Shown: positions 7,903-15,609, counted from the first letter of the stretch. The stretch: DNA of 29,150 nt from Desulfobulbaceae bacterium UBA2775 (GCA_002352445.1 DEIL01000305.1:1717-30866); one strand, 5' to 3'. Notes: generated by a model from the sequence alone, not told the origin. Numbers and translations: made by a program.

Positions 7903-9327
7903 TTAAAGACCATGCTTTTTCAGTTTTCTTACCACGGACGGTTGACTGATATTGAGGTGTCCAGCCATTTGGCGGGTTGTCCGACAGTTATTCTTTGCCT
8001 TGAGCAAGAGTCGTCTTTCGACCTGGTTAAGCGCGGAGGTGAGATCGATCGGCTGGTCGTCTACTCCATCAGGCTCCAAAAACAACTGCTCGGAATGGCT
8101 TTTATCGATAGTGTCCAAGATGTAACTGTCGATACCATTTTCATCGCTGAGCACCACAGCATTTTCCAGAATATTCTTCAACTCTCGGGTGTTGCCTGGA
8201 AAAGAATAGTGCTGTAAGGAGAACATGGCGGTTGAACCGACGATCTTGCTGGTATTGTACTTCTTATTATATTTCTCTAAATAAAACCGGACAAGGCCTT
8301 GAATATCCTCTGTCCTGTCACAGAGGGAGGGTATATCCAGAGTGAAACTGCTGAGTCGGTAATAGAGATCTTCCCGAAACAAATTCTGCTTCACACGCTC
8401 AATCAAATTCCTATTGGTTGCTGCAATGGTTATACACTCGACCTGAATCACCTTAGTTCCACCTACTCTCCGAAATTTCTTGTCGTCAAGGTACTTAAGT
8501 AATTTAGTCTGCAAATTTATCGGCATATCACCTATCTCGTCGAGAAAAAGAGTCCCCCCTTGGGCCAGTTCAAAAAGTCCAGCCTTTCCCTTGTCGCTCG
8601 CTCCGGTGAAAGCACCTCTCTCATATCCAAAAAGTTCCGCTTCCAGAAGATTTTCAGGGAGAGCAGCACAGTTAATCTCAATAAATGGATTTTTATTCCT
8701 GGTACTGTTTTTATGAATAACTTTGGCCAAAAGACCTTTACCTGTTCCTGAAGCTCCGGTAATAAGAATATTTGTTGCGCCAAGATGAGAAAGTTTCAGG
8801 GACATCTGCAGAATCTGCTGCATTTTGTTGCTATCAGCGATAATCGTATGACGTTCCAGTTCGAGGAGAGAAAGGTCAGTCAGCTCTTCTCTGTATTTTT
8901 CATTAACTTTTAGACTCTGTTCATACTGTTTCTGCAACTTATCCAGCTCTGTCATGTCTCTTTCGTTAACCACGACAAGTTGGATATGCCCCTCCGCATC
9001 AAGAGTTGGTGTAGCTGTTAAAAGGAGAAGGCGATTTGTTTTGCTAACATGTTGCAGAATAGTCTCCCGGTTTCCTGTTTCTAAAACCAAAGTCGTTACA
9101 GACTTATCAAAAATATTTTTCTCCAGAAGGCTCTTAACGTCAAAGCCTACGACATCTTCTGCCTGAATTCCATTAAGCCGCTCCGAAGCCTTATTAATTG
9201 TGATGACAATCCCCTGACCATCACAAACCCAGATACCATCCGACGATGAGTCGATTATTGTTTCCAGGCGATGAATAAGCTCTACATATGAACCTGTCGG
9301 AATTATATTCTTTTTAATAGAGTTCAT
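7903..9327 (-). CDS. Sigma-54-dependent transcriptional activator (PAS-AAA+-HTH)
   Basis: 474 residues in three parts. A PAS sensor domain occupies about 15-125 (SSSDGIWVCDGQG...), followed by a coiled linker to about 160. The AAA+ domain has Walker A GASGTGKG (191-198), the sigma-54 contact loop GAFTGA (238-243) and Walker B GTLFLDEIGD (258-267). A Fis-type helix-turn-helix fills the last 28 residues (TTRQMAGHLNISQPSVVRKLKKH). There is no receiver domain, so it should respond to a small ligand or redox state through PAS rather than to a kinase. The Walker A differs slightly from the common GESGTGKE but keeps the GKG lysine and glycines. It is transcribed toward gabT, with a 427-base gap holding palindromes and a -24/-12 promoter. 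I infer that it activates the gabT-AOR-gdhA operon. Confidence 0.93.
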   Translation of the reverse strand: MNSIKKNIIPTGSYVELIHRLETIIDSSSDGIWVCDGQGIVITINKASERLNGIQAEDVVGFDVKSLLEKNIFDKSVTTLVLETGNRETILQHVSKTNRLLLLTATPTLDAEGHIQLVVVNERDMTELDKLQKQYEQSLKVNEKYREELTDLSLLELERHTIIADSNKMQQILQMSLKLSHLGATNILITGASGTGKGLLAKVIHKNSTRNKNPFIEINCAALPENLLEAELFGYERGAFTGASDKGKAGLFELAQGGTLFLDEIGDMPINLQTKLLKYLDDKKFRRVGGTKVIQVECITIAATNRNLIERVKQNLFREDLYYRLSSFTLDIPSLCDRTEDIQGLVRFYLEKYNKKYNTSKIVGSTAMFSLQHYSFPGNTRELKNILENAVVLSDENGIDSYILDTIDKSHSEQLFLEPDGVDDQPIDLTSALNQVERRLLLKAKNNCRTTRQMAGHLNISQPSVVRKLKKHGL

Positions 9328-9486
9328 TAATCACCGAGATTTCAGTTTGACAAATATTGCTGGTGTGTTACTCATATCCGACTTCTCATTTGTTGTCCTC
9401 ACATCGTGCAGGGACGCCTCTCAAGCAATACGAATTTTCACATAAATGACTCTAATAGCTTGATTTATTATATTAATCTAAACAAT

Positions 9487-10242
9487 TCAGATAGACTGCA
9501 ATATAATATGAAAGAACACTGCTAACGTTATTGCCTGCCAGTCAGTTCTAACCATTTTCAAAGGAGGAGTTGGACGATTTTCGTCAAAGCAACGCGACTC
9601 CATGGCATCCGCCAAACGCTGTGAACGACCTATCGTACGACGCATCACCGGAAGTACCAAACGAGACATTCGTAAAATAGGGTTTTTACGTTGATCAATA
9701 GCTCGTGCCCGCTGGGCATCAGATATTTCCCGCGTAGTACCCAGTATTACCGGGATGAATCGTACAATTAGCCCCATCATGACCGCAATGCGTTTTTCAG
9801 GGACAAACGGTATTGGGGCCAAAAGGTGTTCTATTGCCGTGCGAATATCTTTTGGCCGCGTTGACACGGAAAATAACAGACCCATTAGAATGATGAGTGC
9901 CAGCCGCCATGATGCAAACAACCCTTCAACTACCCCCTCCCGAGTTATGTTTATGCCCTTTAGACTGTAAATGGGTGTCCCTGGTTGTGTCAAACAATTT
10001 GATATAAAAACAACTAATAAAAACAAGCCAAAATAGCGCAATTCAAAAAAAATAGTCTTACCTGGAAGATCAGCATCCCAAGCGAGAACAGCGAAGAGCA
10101 GAGTAAGCAGCAACAGCCCTGCTGTTACTGCCTTGAGGGTGCTGAGACTGACCAGCGCCAGGCAGATAATTTTACAACGGGGATCCATTTGGTGGAGAAA
10201 ACTGGTTCCTGGCTGGAAATGAAATGTTATCGTTTGAGCCAT
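9487..10242 (-). CDS. bioN: Energy-coupling factor transmembrane protein EcfT (BioN type)
   Basis: 251 residues of a CbiQ/EcfT membrane protein, the T component that couples the ATPase to the biotin-binding S component. Hydrophobic helices lie at about 28-70, 70-85 and 108-125. The cytoplasmic coupling helices carry the two family signatures in altered form, AQRARAID (usual Ala-Arg-Gly becomes Ala-Arg-Ala) and ADAMESRCF. The start codon overlaps the end of the ATPase gene by 16 bases, showing translational coupling. Order and partners (bioY, ATPase, birA) support biotin import rather than cobalt. The last hydrophobic stretch reaches the C-terminus. Confidence 0.88.
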   Translation of the reverse strand: MAQTITFHFQPGTSFLHQMDPRCKIICLALVSLSTLKAVTAGLLLLTLLFAVLAWDADLPGKTIFFELRYFGLFLLVVFISNCLTQPGTPIYSLKGINITREGVVEGLFASWRLALIILMGLLFSVSTRPKDIRTAIEHLLAPIPFVPEKRIAVMMGLIVRFIPVILGTTREISDAQRARAIDQRKNPILRMSRLVLPVMRRTIGRSQRLADAMESRCFDENRPTPPLKMVRTDWQAITLAVFFHIILQSI

Positions 10243-10979
10243 GCCTGAAACTCTCCTCTACTTCGAACAGATTGGGGCAGGTAAACTCCAAACTCTTCTG
10301 CAAAATGAACCACCTCATAAAAAGGCCCATCTTTCACAATTTCTCCTTCCTGCATTAAAATCAACCTGTCTGCCATCCCAACCACTGTTTCCAAATTGTG
10401 AGTGGCCACCAGAATGGTATGTCCTTCTGAATGCAAGGCTGCCATTTGTGTCTGAACCTGTTGAATGCCCGGATAGTCCAGATTTGAAAATGGTTCATCA
10501 AAGACTATAATTCTGGGTGCCATTGCCAAAACACCTGCTATGGCCAAACGGCGTTTTTCCCCTCCGGATAGAATGTGAGGAGGCGACTCTTTAAGATCCA
10601 GCAAACCGACGAGATCTAAAGTGCGGTTGACAACTCTACCCACATCTTCCGCGGGCAAACCTAAGTTTTCAGGCCCAAAGGCAACATCATCGAATACGGT
10701 TTCCCCAACGATCTGGCTGTCTGCCTCCTGGAAGATCATGCCCACCTTCTGTCGGGCTCGTTTGAGATCATCAGCCACAAAGACGCCATCAACTTTCACT
10801 TGCCCCTTACCTGCAATCAACAGACCATTCAGCTGTTTGAAGAGCGTGGACTTCCCGGATCCGTTGGCACCGGCCACTACAATAAATTCACCCTCCTCTA
10901 CAGTCAGGTTTATATTATTAAGTATTGGCTTACCACCAATAAGCTGGTGGGTCAGATTGCTGATTTCGATGATATTCAT
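10227..10979 (-). CDS. bioM: ECF transporter ATPase (BioM type)
   Basis: 250 residues, a complete ABC ATPase. Walker A GANGSGKST (37-45), Q-loop glutamine (about 84), signature LSGGE (137-141) and Walker B IIVFDEP (157-163) with the catalytic Glu are all present, followed by the switch His in VATHNLE. The EADSQIVGETVFDDVAFGPENLGL stretch is characteristic of ECF/CbiO-type ATPases. The start overlaps the bioY stop in an ATGA arrangement and the end overlaps bioN. The three genes would therefore be made stoichiometrically as a BioMNY transporter. A single ATPase gene implies an ATPase homodimer. Confidence 0.92.
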   Translation of the reverse strand: MNIIEISNLTHQLIGGKPILNNINLTVEEGEFIVVAGANGSGKSTLFKQLNGLLIAGKGQVKVDGVFVADDLKRARQKVGMIFQEADSQIVGETVFDDVAFGPENLGLPAEDVGRVVNRTLDLVGLLDLKESPPHILSGGEKRRLAIAGVLAMAPRIIVFDEPFSNLDYPGIQQVQTQMAALHSEGHTILVATHNLETVVGMADRLILMQEGEIVKDGPFYEVVHFAEEFGVYLPQSVRSRGEFQAWLKR

Positions 10980-11560
10980 TGGCCAATGTTTTCAAGCTTA
11001 CTCGGCTGATGACTTTGTATTGTATTTGAATAACTATCAATCATCGGTCTAATAGTTTTCACAACAAAAGCAGCAGCGGTGATTTTAAGTACATCCCCTA
11101 ATAAAAAAGGATACATGCCAACAGCCAGGGTTTTTGGCCAGCTCATACCTGTAGAAACCTTAAGCCAGCTTGTCCCTAAAGCATAAATCACCAGACTCGC
11201 AAGAATCATGGCAAGACTATCCCACCAAATAGTTTTCTTTTTGAGTTGAGAGATTAAGCCTGTGATGAATACCGCTGGAAGATATGCTAAAAGATACCCT
11301 CCTGTAGGGCCAAAAAATCGACCAATTCCACCTGTACCTCCTGCAAAAACTGGAAGTCCCAAAGCACCTGCAAGAAGATATACACCGCAGGTCAGAGTTC
11401 CCCATTTGGGCCCCAGCAATAACCCGGTCAACAGTACGAAAAAATTTTGCATCACAATAGGTATTGGTCCAATGGGTATGGCTATAAAAGCACCGACCGC
11501 TATCAGTGCTGCAAATAGTGCAGACAGAACCGTCATATGCAGGTGGGTTTTAGTGTTCAT
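10976..11560 (-). CDS. bioY: Biotin transporter BioY (ECF substrate-binding component)
   Basis: 194 residues and six hydrophobic segments, as in BioY S components that bind biotin in the membrane. Recognisable stretches are IPIGPIPIVMQNFFVLLTG, the GPKWGTL...YLLAGALGLPVFAGGTGG loop and GPTGGYLLAY, all BioY hallmarks. I chose the ATG at 11560, which has GGAAAG upstream. A GTG at 11587 would add nine residues without a ribosome site. The gene sits between birA and the ATPase, and the whole set lies downstream of a BirA-type operator, so biotin-dependent repression of import is expected. Confidence 0.92.
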   Translation of the reverse strand: MNTKTHLHMTVLSALFAALIAVGAFIAIPIGPIPIVMQNFFVLLTGLLLGPKWGTLTCGVYLLAGALGLPVFAGGTGGIGRFFGPTGGYLLAYLPAVFITGLISQLKKKTIWWDSLAMILASLVIYALGTSWLKVSTGMSWPKTLAVGMYPFLLGDVLKITAAAFVVKTIRPMIDSYSNTIQSHQPSKLENIGQ

Positions 11561-11623
11561 ATACTTTCCATAAATTTGATTTATCACCAGAGAACATTGA
11601 ATAACAGACTACATCACCCCCTA

Positions 11624-11681
11624 CAGCCTAGCAATCTAGCAGCCTAACAACCTTGGGTTGCGGGCTTGTCCCGCATTAGGC
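11624..11681. repeat. Tandem 8-mers and a cloverleaf-like inverted repeat between birA and bioY
   Basis: Three degenerate 8-base units (CAGCCTAG, CAATCTAG, CAGCCTAA; 11624-11647) run into a possible three-way junction. The outer stem GCCTAA (11642-11647) pairs with TTAGGC (11676-11681). Inside are CAACC-TTG-GGTTG (11648-11660) and CGGG-CTTGT-CCCG (11661-11673). The structure begins 3 bases from the birA stop codon. There is no T-run, so it is not a standard terminator. It may be a small mobile or repetitive element, or an intercistronic RNA structure that tunes bioY relative to birA. Confidence 0.4.
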
Positions 11682-11683
11682 CA

Positions 11684-12601
11684 CTAGTAGAAACAATCGC
11701 CATAAATCACTTTATCAATTTTGCCGCTATCTTCTTTAATCAGCAAGGCACCATTTTCATCAACACCTTCTGCGTATCCTTCAAGAGTATCATTATGTGT
11801 TACTATCCGTACATATCGGCCTAATGTTGAATTGTATTTTCTCCACAGATTGATTGCTTCCTCAGACATGGCCAAATCAAGCTTGTCTTCAAAGCGGTCA
11901 AGAAAAATTGACAGCAACTCTTTTTTCGATACCTTTCGACCTGAACATCTTCGGAGACTCACACTATTTGGTTCATACCTGGCAGGATCATTATGTACAT
12001 TGATACCTATTCCAATATTCAGGAAAGTTGTCATTTCTCCTTCCACCTCCATCTCTGAAAGCATGCCACAGAGTTTTCTTCCCTCTACCAAAATGTCATT
12101 TGGCCACTTTACCTTTGCATCAGCCCCATACTCTTCACGTAATGTTTGTGTCAGTATCGCAGCTGTATAAAAATTGATTCTCCCCATATACTGGGGTGGC
12201 ATCGACAACCGTAAAACCATGGTAAAATAGAGTCCTCCCTTATCGGAATACCAGGTTCTATCCAACCTGCCTCTACCTTTTCTTTGGGCCGATGCCACAA
12301 TTACTGTGAGATGTGGACACCCCTTACGAGCTAAATCGCGGGCAATATCCATAGTGGAGTCTACAGTTTCGGTATAGTGGATTTTCTCACATCTGTCCGG
12401 ATACTCCCAGGCGAAAGGGGTATCCGGACTAGCCATTAGACGGTAACCTTTTGACGACGTATCAACGTCGTATCCCTTGGCAATAAGGATCTTAATATGT
12501 TTCCATATCGATACCCTTGAAATACCCAGAATCGAACTGAGATCTTCTCCTGAAATTCGTTCGCTGCTTTGTCCAAGGATCTGTAGAATTTCTTTTTTCA
12601 T
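11684..12601 (-). CDS. birA: Bifunctional biotin-protein ligase / biotin operon repressor BirA
   Basis: 305 residues. An N-terminal winged helix-turn-helix (about 1-58; ISGEDLSSILGISRVSIWKHIKIL) is followed by the ligase domain. That domain has the adenylate-binding GRGRLDRTW (109-117), KGGLYFTMVLR and KWPNDI (165-170) with the catalytic Lys, and a small C-terminal SH3-like domain (GRYVRIVTHNDTLEGYAEGVDENGALLI). Group II BirA proteins with the HTH both biotinylate carrier proteins and repress biotin genes. A perfect operator-like dyad sits 13-50 bases upstream of its start, indicating autoregulation. The ribosome site is weak. The likely substrate in this window is the carrier protein at 15123-15353. 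Confidence 0.95.
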   Translation of the reverse strand: MKKEILQILGQSSERISGEDLSSILGISRVSIWKHIKILIAKGYDVDTSSKGYRLMASPDTPFAWEYPDRCEKIHYTETVDSTMDIARDLARKGCPHLTVIVASAQRKGRGRLDRTWYSDKGGLYFTMVLRLSMPPQYMGRINFYTAAILTQTLREEYGADAKVKWPNDILVEGRKLCGMLSEMEVEGEMTTFLNIGIGINVHNDPARYEPNSVSLRRCSGRKVSKKELLSIFLDRFEDKLDLAMSEEAINLWRKYNSTLGRYVRIVTHNDTLEGYAEGVDENGALLIKEDSGKIDKVIYGDCFY

Positions 12602-12613
12602 GGTGTTTAAGCC

Positions 12614-12651
12614 TTTTGGTTAACCTGGTCTCAACGCGAGGTTAACCAAAA
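12614..12651. promoter_or_regulatory. BirA operator upstream of birA-bioYMN
   Basis: Perfect 12 bp arms TTTTGGTTAACC and GGTTAACCAAAA are separated by 14 bases. They match the known BirA box form (TTGTNAACC-N14-16-GGTTNACAA) closely. A -35-like TTGACA lies at 12663-12668 on the minus strand. Seventeen bases downstream is TTAACC, inside the operator arm, so a bound repressor would cover the -10 region. No second copy was seen before bioY, so the four genes are probably read from this one promoter. Confidence 0.82.
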
Positions 12652-12662
12652 ATACATGCATA

Positions 12663-12668
12663 TGTCAA
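12663..12668 (-). promoter_or_regulatory. -35 element of the birA-bioYMN promoter
   Basis: TTGACA on the minus strand is an exact sigma-70 -35 hexamer. The matching -10 (TTAACC at 12640-12645, spacing 17, or TAACCT at spacing 18) is weak and lies inside the BirA operator. The hexamer overlaps the stop codon of the pyruvate-kinase-like remnant. Confidence 0.5.
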
Positions 12669-12853
12669 TACTCATTTTTTCTATAACTGCGGTTTAGTTG
12701 AGGATAAAAAATGATCAGATCTTCATCATGAAATTTATTGGCACCGATAAGTCGGCAAATAGATTTTTTTAATGGTTCGGTGGAGGTGATATCCATCATG
12801 GTATATTCGGAATAGACCCCATAGGACAGAGAAAGCTGGCGCAGACGATTTTG
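12665..12853 (-). pseudogene. Truncated pyruvate kinase C-terminal fragment
   Basis: Minus-strand translation from just after an in-frame TAG gives about 62 residues ending at TGA (12665-12667). It contains LRQLSLSYGVYSEY, then MMDITSTEPLKKS, then FHDEDLIIFYP. This is collinear with the C-terminal allosteric domain of pyruvate kinase: E. coli PykF has HQLVLSKGV...EITSTDD...HKGDVVVMVSG at the same spacing. No start codon with a ribosome site and no upstream barrel exist; the sequence upstream has stops and then an unrelated AT-rich gene. I read it as the tail of a lost or rearranged pyk gene. The similarity was judged by eye only. Confidence 0.5.
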
Positions 12854-12934
12854 CTACAAAGGATGCTAACATATTATGGGCTGGTGGATTGAAAAAATCC
12901 TTTCTTAATCTGCCGCTTCACTACTCTTTTTTAT

Positions 12935-13585
12935 CTAATAATGTATTTCCAAATTTAATTTTTTAAACCTTCTTATTTTTCCCTGTTGAAAGTTATCAAA
13001 CTCCAATTTCAATAAATTTTTCGAGGAAATTATAAATTCGACTGCTGAATTACTCTGAATACTACCAGTGAGATCACCTTTAAATTTTGTTGCTTTTAAT
13101 TCAAATATGGTTTTTGTCAGTTTTTTGATGTCAAGACTGTTATGTTCAGTAGGTTCGCCCATATTTCTTCTTTTTCCAGCAATCTTTGGTAGTCTAAAAA
13201 ACCAAGGCAAATATGGATGTTTTTCATTAATAAACACCTCCATATATTTCCCTTGTGGATAGTATTCAGGCTGAAATTTTAAGGACTTTTTAAAAAATTG
13301 GTCTGAGTTTGCTCTATTTTCAAAACAAAGTCCATAGGGAGAATAGTTATTGTTTTTGAAGTTTGAACGTTCCCAAATTTTTAATGGCGATGAATTTTCA
13401 CTTTTTGCTTCTGACTCATTCTCGACCCACAAAATTTCCAAATAAAAATTTTCAAAAAAGAATCTCCTGTTTGCAGTTCCTATTCCCGGATGAGTCCTGC
13501 CGCTTCCTTCTGTTAGTCCAAATTCAACTAATTCATCTGCTTCCAGCCCTTTGTTGGAAAAAATGAATATATGATCAACTATCAT
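12935..13585 (-). CDS. Glyoxalase-like (VOC-fold) domain protein
   Basis: 216 residues starting MIVDHIFIFS, the usual first strand of a VOC/glyoxalase-like module. It continues with LVEFGLTEGSGRTHPGIGTANRRFFFENFYLEILWVEN, a signature of a cytoplasmic VOC subfamily of unknown function. The ATG at 13585 puts the VOC strand at residue 2; an in-frame ATG at 13618 adds 11 residues. The gene is rich in Lys, Asn, Phe and A/T-ending codons and is clearly more AT-rich than its neighbours. It stands alone between the pyruvate-kinase remnant and the biotin carboxylase. This suggests recent acquisition. Substrate is unknown, and no metal ligand set can be assigned. Confidence 0.7.
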   Translation of the reverse strand: MIVDHIFIFSNKGLEADELVEFGLTEGSGRTHPGIGTANRRFFFENFYLEILWVENESEAKSENSSPLKIWERSNFKNNNYSPYGLCFENRANSDQFFKKSLKFQPEYYPQGKYMEVFINEKHPYLPWFFRLPKIAGKRRNMGEPTEHNSLDIKKLTKTIFELKATKFKGDLTGSIQSNSAVEFIISSKNLLKLEFDNFQQGKIRRFKKLNLEIHY

Positions 13586-13766
13586 AAGCAGATCTTTTCC
13601 ATGGCCAAAACAGAACATATTGTATATATGATCATGGCATTTTTAGAGTTGTCCCCCAGACAACCGATGCCCTGGGAGACTGTATGGGAATACATTACCG
13701 AAAAAAGTCCCCAAAGCATCAGCGTGCCAATAAGTGCTTTTCTTTCTGGGTTTACCCGTATCATTA

Positions 13767-15107
13767 TTACGACAGATAGTTGTCAATGAACCCTGTATCC
13801 ATACTACGATCAAAAAATTTGCGGTGTTCAAGAATACGCAAGTTAATTGGAATGTTAGTTTTGACCCCTTCAATTTCAAATTCTTTAAGTGCTTGAATCA
13901 AATATGCCACAGCTTTAGGTCGATCTTCTGCCCATGAAATAACTTTTGCCAGCATTGGATCATAAAAAGGAGGAACCACACAACCGTCAGACAGATTATG
14001 GTCAACTCGTAAATTCTTTCCGATCTTAGGCAGAGTCACCTTATTTATTGTTCCTGGGGAAGGGTAAAATGTCTCAGGATCTTCTGCATATATTCTAGCT
14101 TCAATAGAATGCCCCATGAAGTTAATATCATTTTGAGTGACATCAAGCTCTGCGCCAGAAGCAATCTCAATTTGCCTCTGCACAATATCCTGCCCAGTGA
14201 TAAATTCCGAAACAGGATGCTCAACCTGGAGCCTGGCATTCAACTCCATGAAATAATATTTGCCTTTTTGTGTACGCAGACATTCAATTGTCCCAGCTCC
14301 GGTGTAACCCAATTTTTTAATAATTGCCTTGGTATTTGCAAACAATATTTCACGATCAGCGGGAGTAACTACAGGTGACAATGCCTCCTCTATAATTTTC
14401 TGATGCCGCCTTTGAATTGAACATTCACGTTCTCCAAGGCAAACCACATTTCCAGCTTTATCTGCAATGAACTGTACTTCAATGTGTCGAGGATTAAGCA
14501 CTACTGTCTCAATGTAGCAATCACCAGAGCCAAAAGCTGCTTTGCCGATGCTGGTTGTACGATCAAGCACTTCTGCAACCTTACTCGGCGAGGTTACCTT
14601 TTCAATACCTTTCCCCCCACCACCCTTGTCCAATTTTAAAAAAACAGGCCATCCGTATGCCTCCCCAAAGGACACAACCTCTTCTGGAGATTTGACAGGG
14701 TTTAATGTACCTGGAGTTACTTCTGCTCCAACTTCGACTGCAAGTTGCCTCATATAGCATTTCGAACTGATGGCGAGTAGAATTTCCGGTTGAGGACCGA
14801 TCCAGGACATTCCTGAATCTGTTACCGCCTTGGCAAAGATTCCTCGCTCTGAAAGAAAACCATAGCCGGGATGAACAGCGTCTGCACCTGTCTTATTTGC
14901 AGCATCTATTATAGCTTGAATGTTTAGATAGCTCTCTGTCGGATTTGAAGGTCCTACGCATACTGTTTCATCAACCGAACTTAGATATGGAGAATCTTTG
15001 TCAGCTTCAGAGTAAATCCCTACAGTTTTCACTCCCATTTTTTGGCAGGTGCGGGCAATACGCGAAACGACCTCAGCTCTATTGGCAATTAAGATTTTTT
15101 TTATCAT
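13767..15107 (-). CDS. Biotin carboxylase (AccC-type subunit of a urea-carboxylase-like enzyme)
   Basis: 446 residues, the length of free-standing biotin carboxylase. Motifs are ILIANRAEVVSRIART (6-20), HPGYGFLSE (79-87), the ATP-grasp glycine loop KGGGGKG (161-167), the biotin/bicarbonate region ECSIQRRHQK and the catalytic LNARLQVEHPVSE. It should carboxylate biotin using ATP and bicarbonate. The start at 15107 has AGGAAC upstream, 15 bases after the carrier gene stop. It is the last gene of the symporter-PxpA-AHS1-AHS2-carrier operon, not beside accA/accD. I therefore infer that it feeds CO2 to the AHS1/AHS2 carboxyltransferase, not to acetyl-CoA carboxylase. A housekeeping role in addition cannot be excluded. 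Confidence 0.9.
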   Translation of the reverse strand: MIKKILIANRAEVVSRIARTCQKMGVKTVGIYSEADKDSPYLSSVDETVCVGPSNPTESYLNIQAIIDAANKTGADAVHPGYGFLSERGIFAKAVTDSGMSWIGPQPEILLAISSKCYMRQLAVEVGAEVTPGTLNPVKSPEEVVSFGEAYGWPVFLKLDKGGGGKGIEKVTSPSKVAEVLDRTTSIGKAAFGSGDCYIETVVLNPRHIEVQFIADKAGNVVCLGERECSIQRRHQKIIEEALSPVVTPADREILFANTKAIIKKLGYTGAGTIECLRTQKGKYYFMELNARLQVEHPVSEFITGQDIVQRQIEIASGAELDVTQNDINFMGHSIEARIYAEDPETFYPSPGTINKVTLPKIGKNLRVDHNLSDGCVVPPFYDPMLAKVISWAEDRPKAVAYLIQALKEFEIEGVKTNIPINLRILEHRKFFDRSMDTGFIDNYLS

Positions 15108-15122
15108 TTTTTGTTCCTGTCA

Positions 15123-15353
15123 TCATCCATTATTATCAACAGTTAACAGAACCATTGGGTCACCAACTTGAAGTTCATCCCATTCTTTTGAGACAACACT
15201 TTTTACAATCCCATCATATTCACTGTTCACACTGATTTCAGTTTTCATACAGTTAATTACAGCAACTTCCTGGCCTTTTGCTACCTTGTCGCCTTCACTC
15301 ACAACAACTCTGGCACAAAGACCTGGCATAATAGCAGTTACAATTTTTTCCAT
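15123..15353 (-). CDS. Biotin carrier (biotinyl/lipoyl-attachment domain) protein
   Basis: 76 residues, a single biotinyl domain with no linker. It runs MPGLCARVVVSEGDKVAKGQEVAVINCMKTEI and then YDGIVKSVVSKEWDELQVGDPMVLL, the two halves of the beta-barrel. The acceptor is Lys37, in the context Cys-Met-Lys-Thr. Most carriers have Ala-Met-Lys-Met. The ATG at 15353 has GGTGGAG upstream; an in-frame ATG at 15377 would add eight residues with no ribosome site. It is followed after 15 bases by the biotin carboxylase and preceded by a palindromic element that separates it from the AHS2 gene. It should be biotinylated by the BirA encoded 3 kb away. Confidence 0.88.
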   Translation of the reverse strand: MEKIVTAIMPGLCARVVVSEGDKVAKGQEVAVINCMKTEISVNSEYDGIVKSVVSKEWDELQVGDPMVLLTVDNNG

Positions 15354-15382
15354 GGCTCCACCTATATTATTATTCAATTTGG

Positions 15383-15557
15383 GGTAACTATTCAGGTAGG
15401 GTAAAATTTAGAAAGAAGGAAGTATCAGATGTTCGATTTGAGGGTGTCTGTGGCCCGGACGGCCACAGTCAAGCCACCAGGGATGGGTTTATGGCGTCCC
15501 TCAAAGCGAACATCTGATACTTCCGACCATATTTACCACTCCAGCTGAATAGTTACC
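15383..15557. repeat. 175 bp nested palindromic element inside the carboxylase operon
   Basis: Nested inverted repeats fold the whole segment. The outer arms are GGTAACTATTCAG (15383-15395) and CTGAATAGTTACC (15545-15557). The 18 bp perfect inner arms lie at 15418-15435 and 15507-15524, extended by TTTGAGG (15437-15443)/CCTCAAA (15499-15505). A central hairpin is CTGTGGCC (15448-15455)/GGCCACAG (15461-15468). It encodes nothing. The design is that of a dispersed MITE- or REP-like element. It lies between the AHS2 and carrier genes, where its RNA would form a long hairpin. Confidence 0.75.
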
Positions 15558-15609
15558 TATTTGGTTTATATAAAATCAACACACCGACTGAATTATATTT
15601 GTAATTGGT

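Noticed and set aside
13582..13764. Minus-strand 60-codon frame upstream of the VOC gene
   Set aside because: Several overlapping frames are open here on both strands, none with a ribosome site or recognised family; treated as intergenic.
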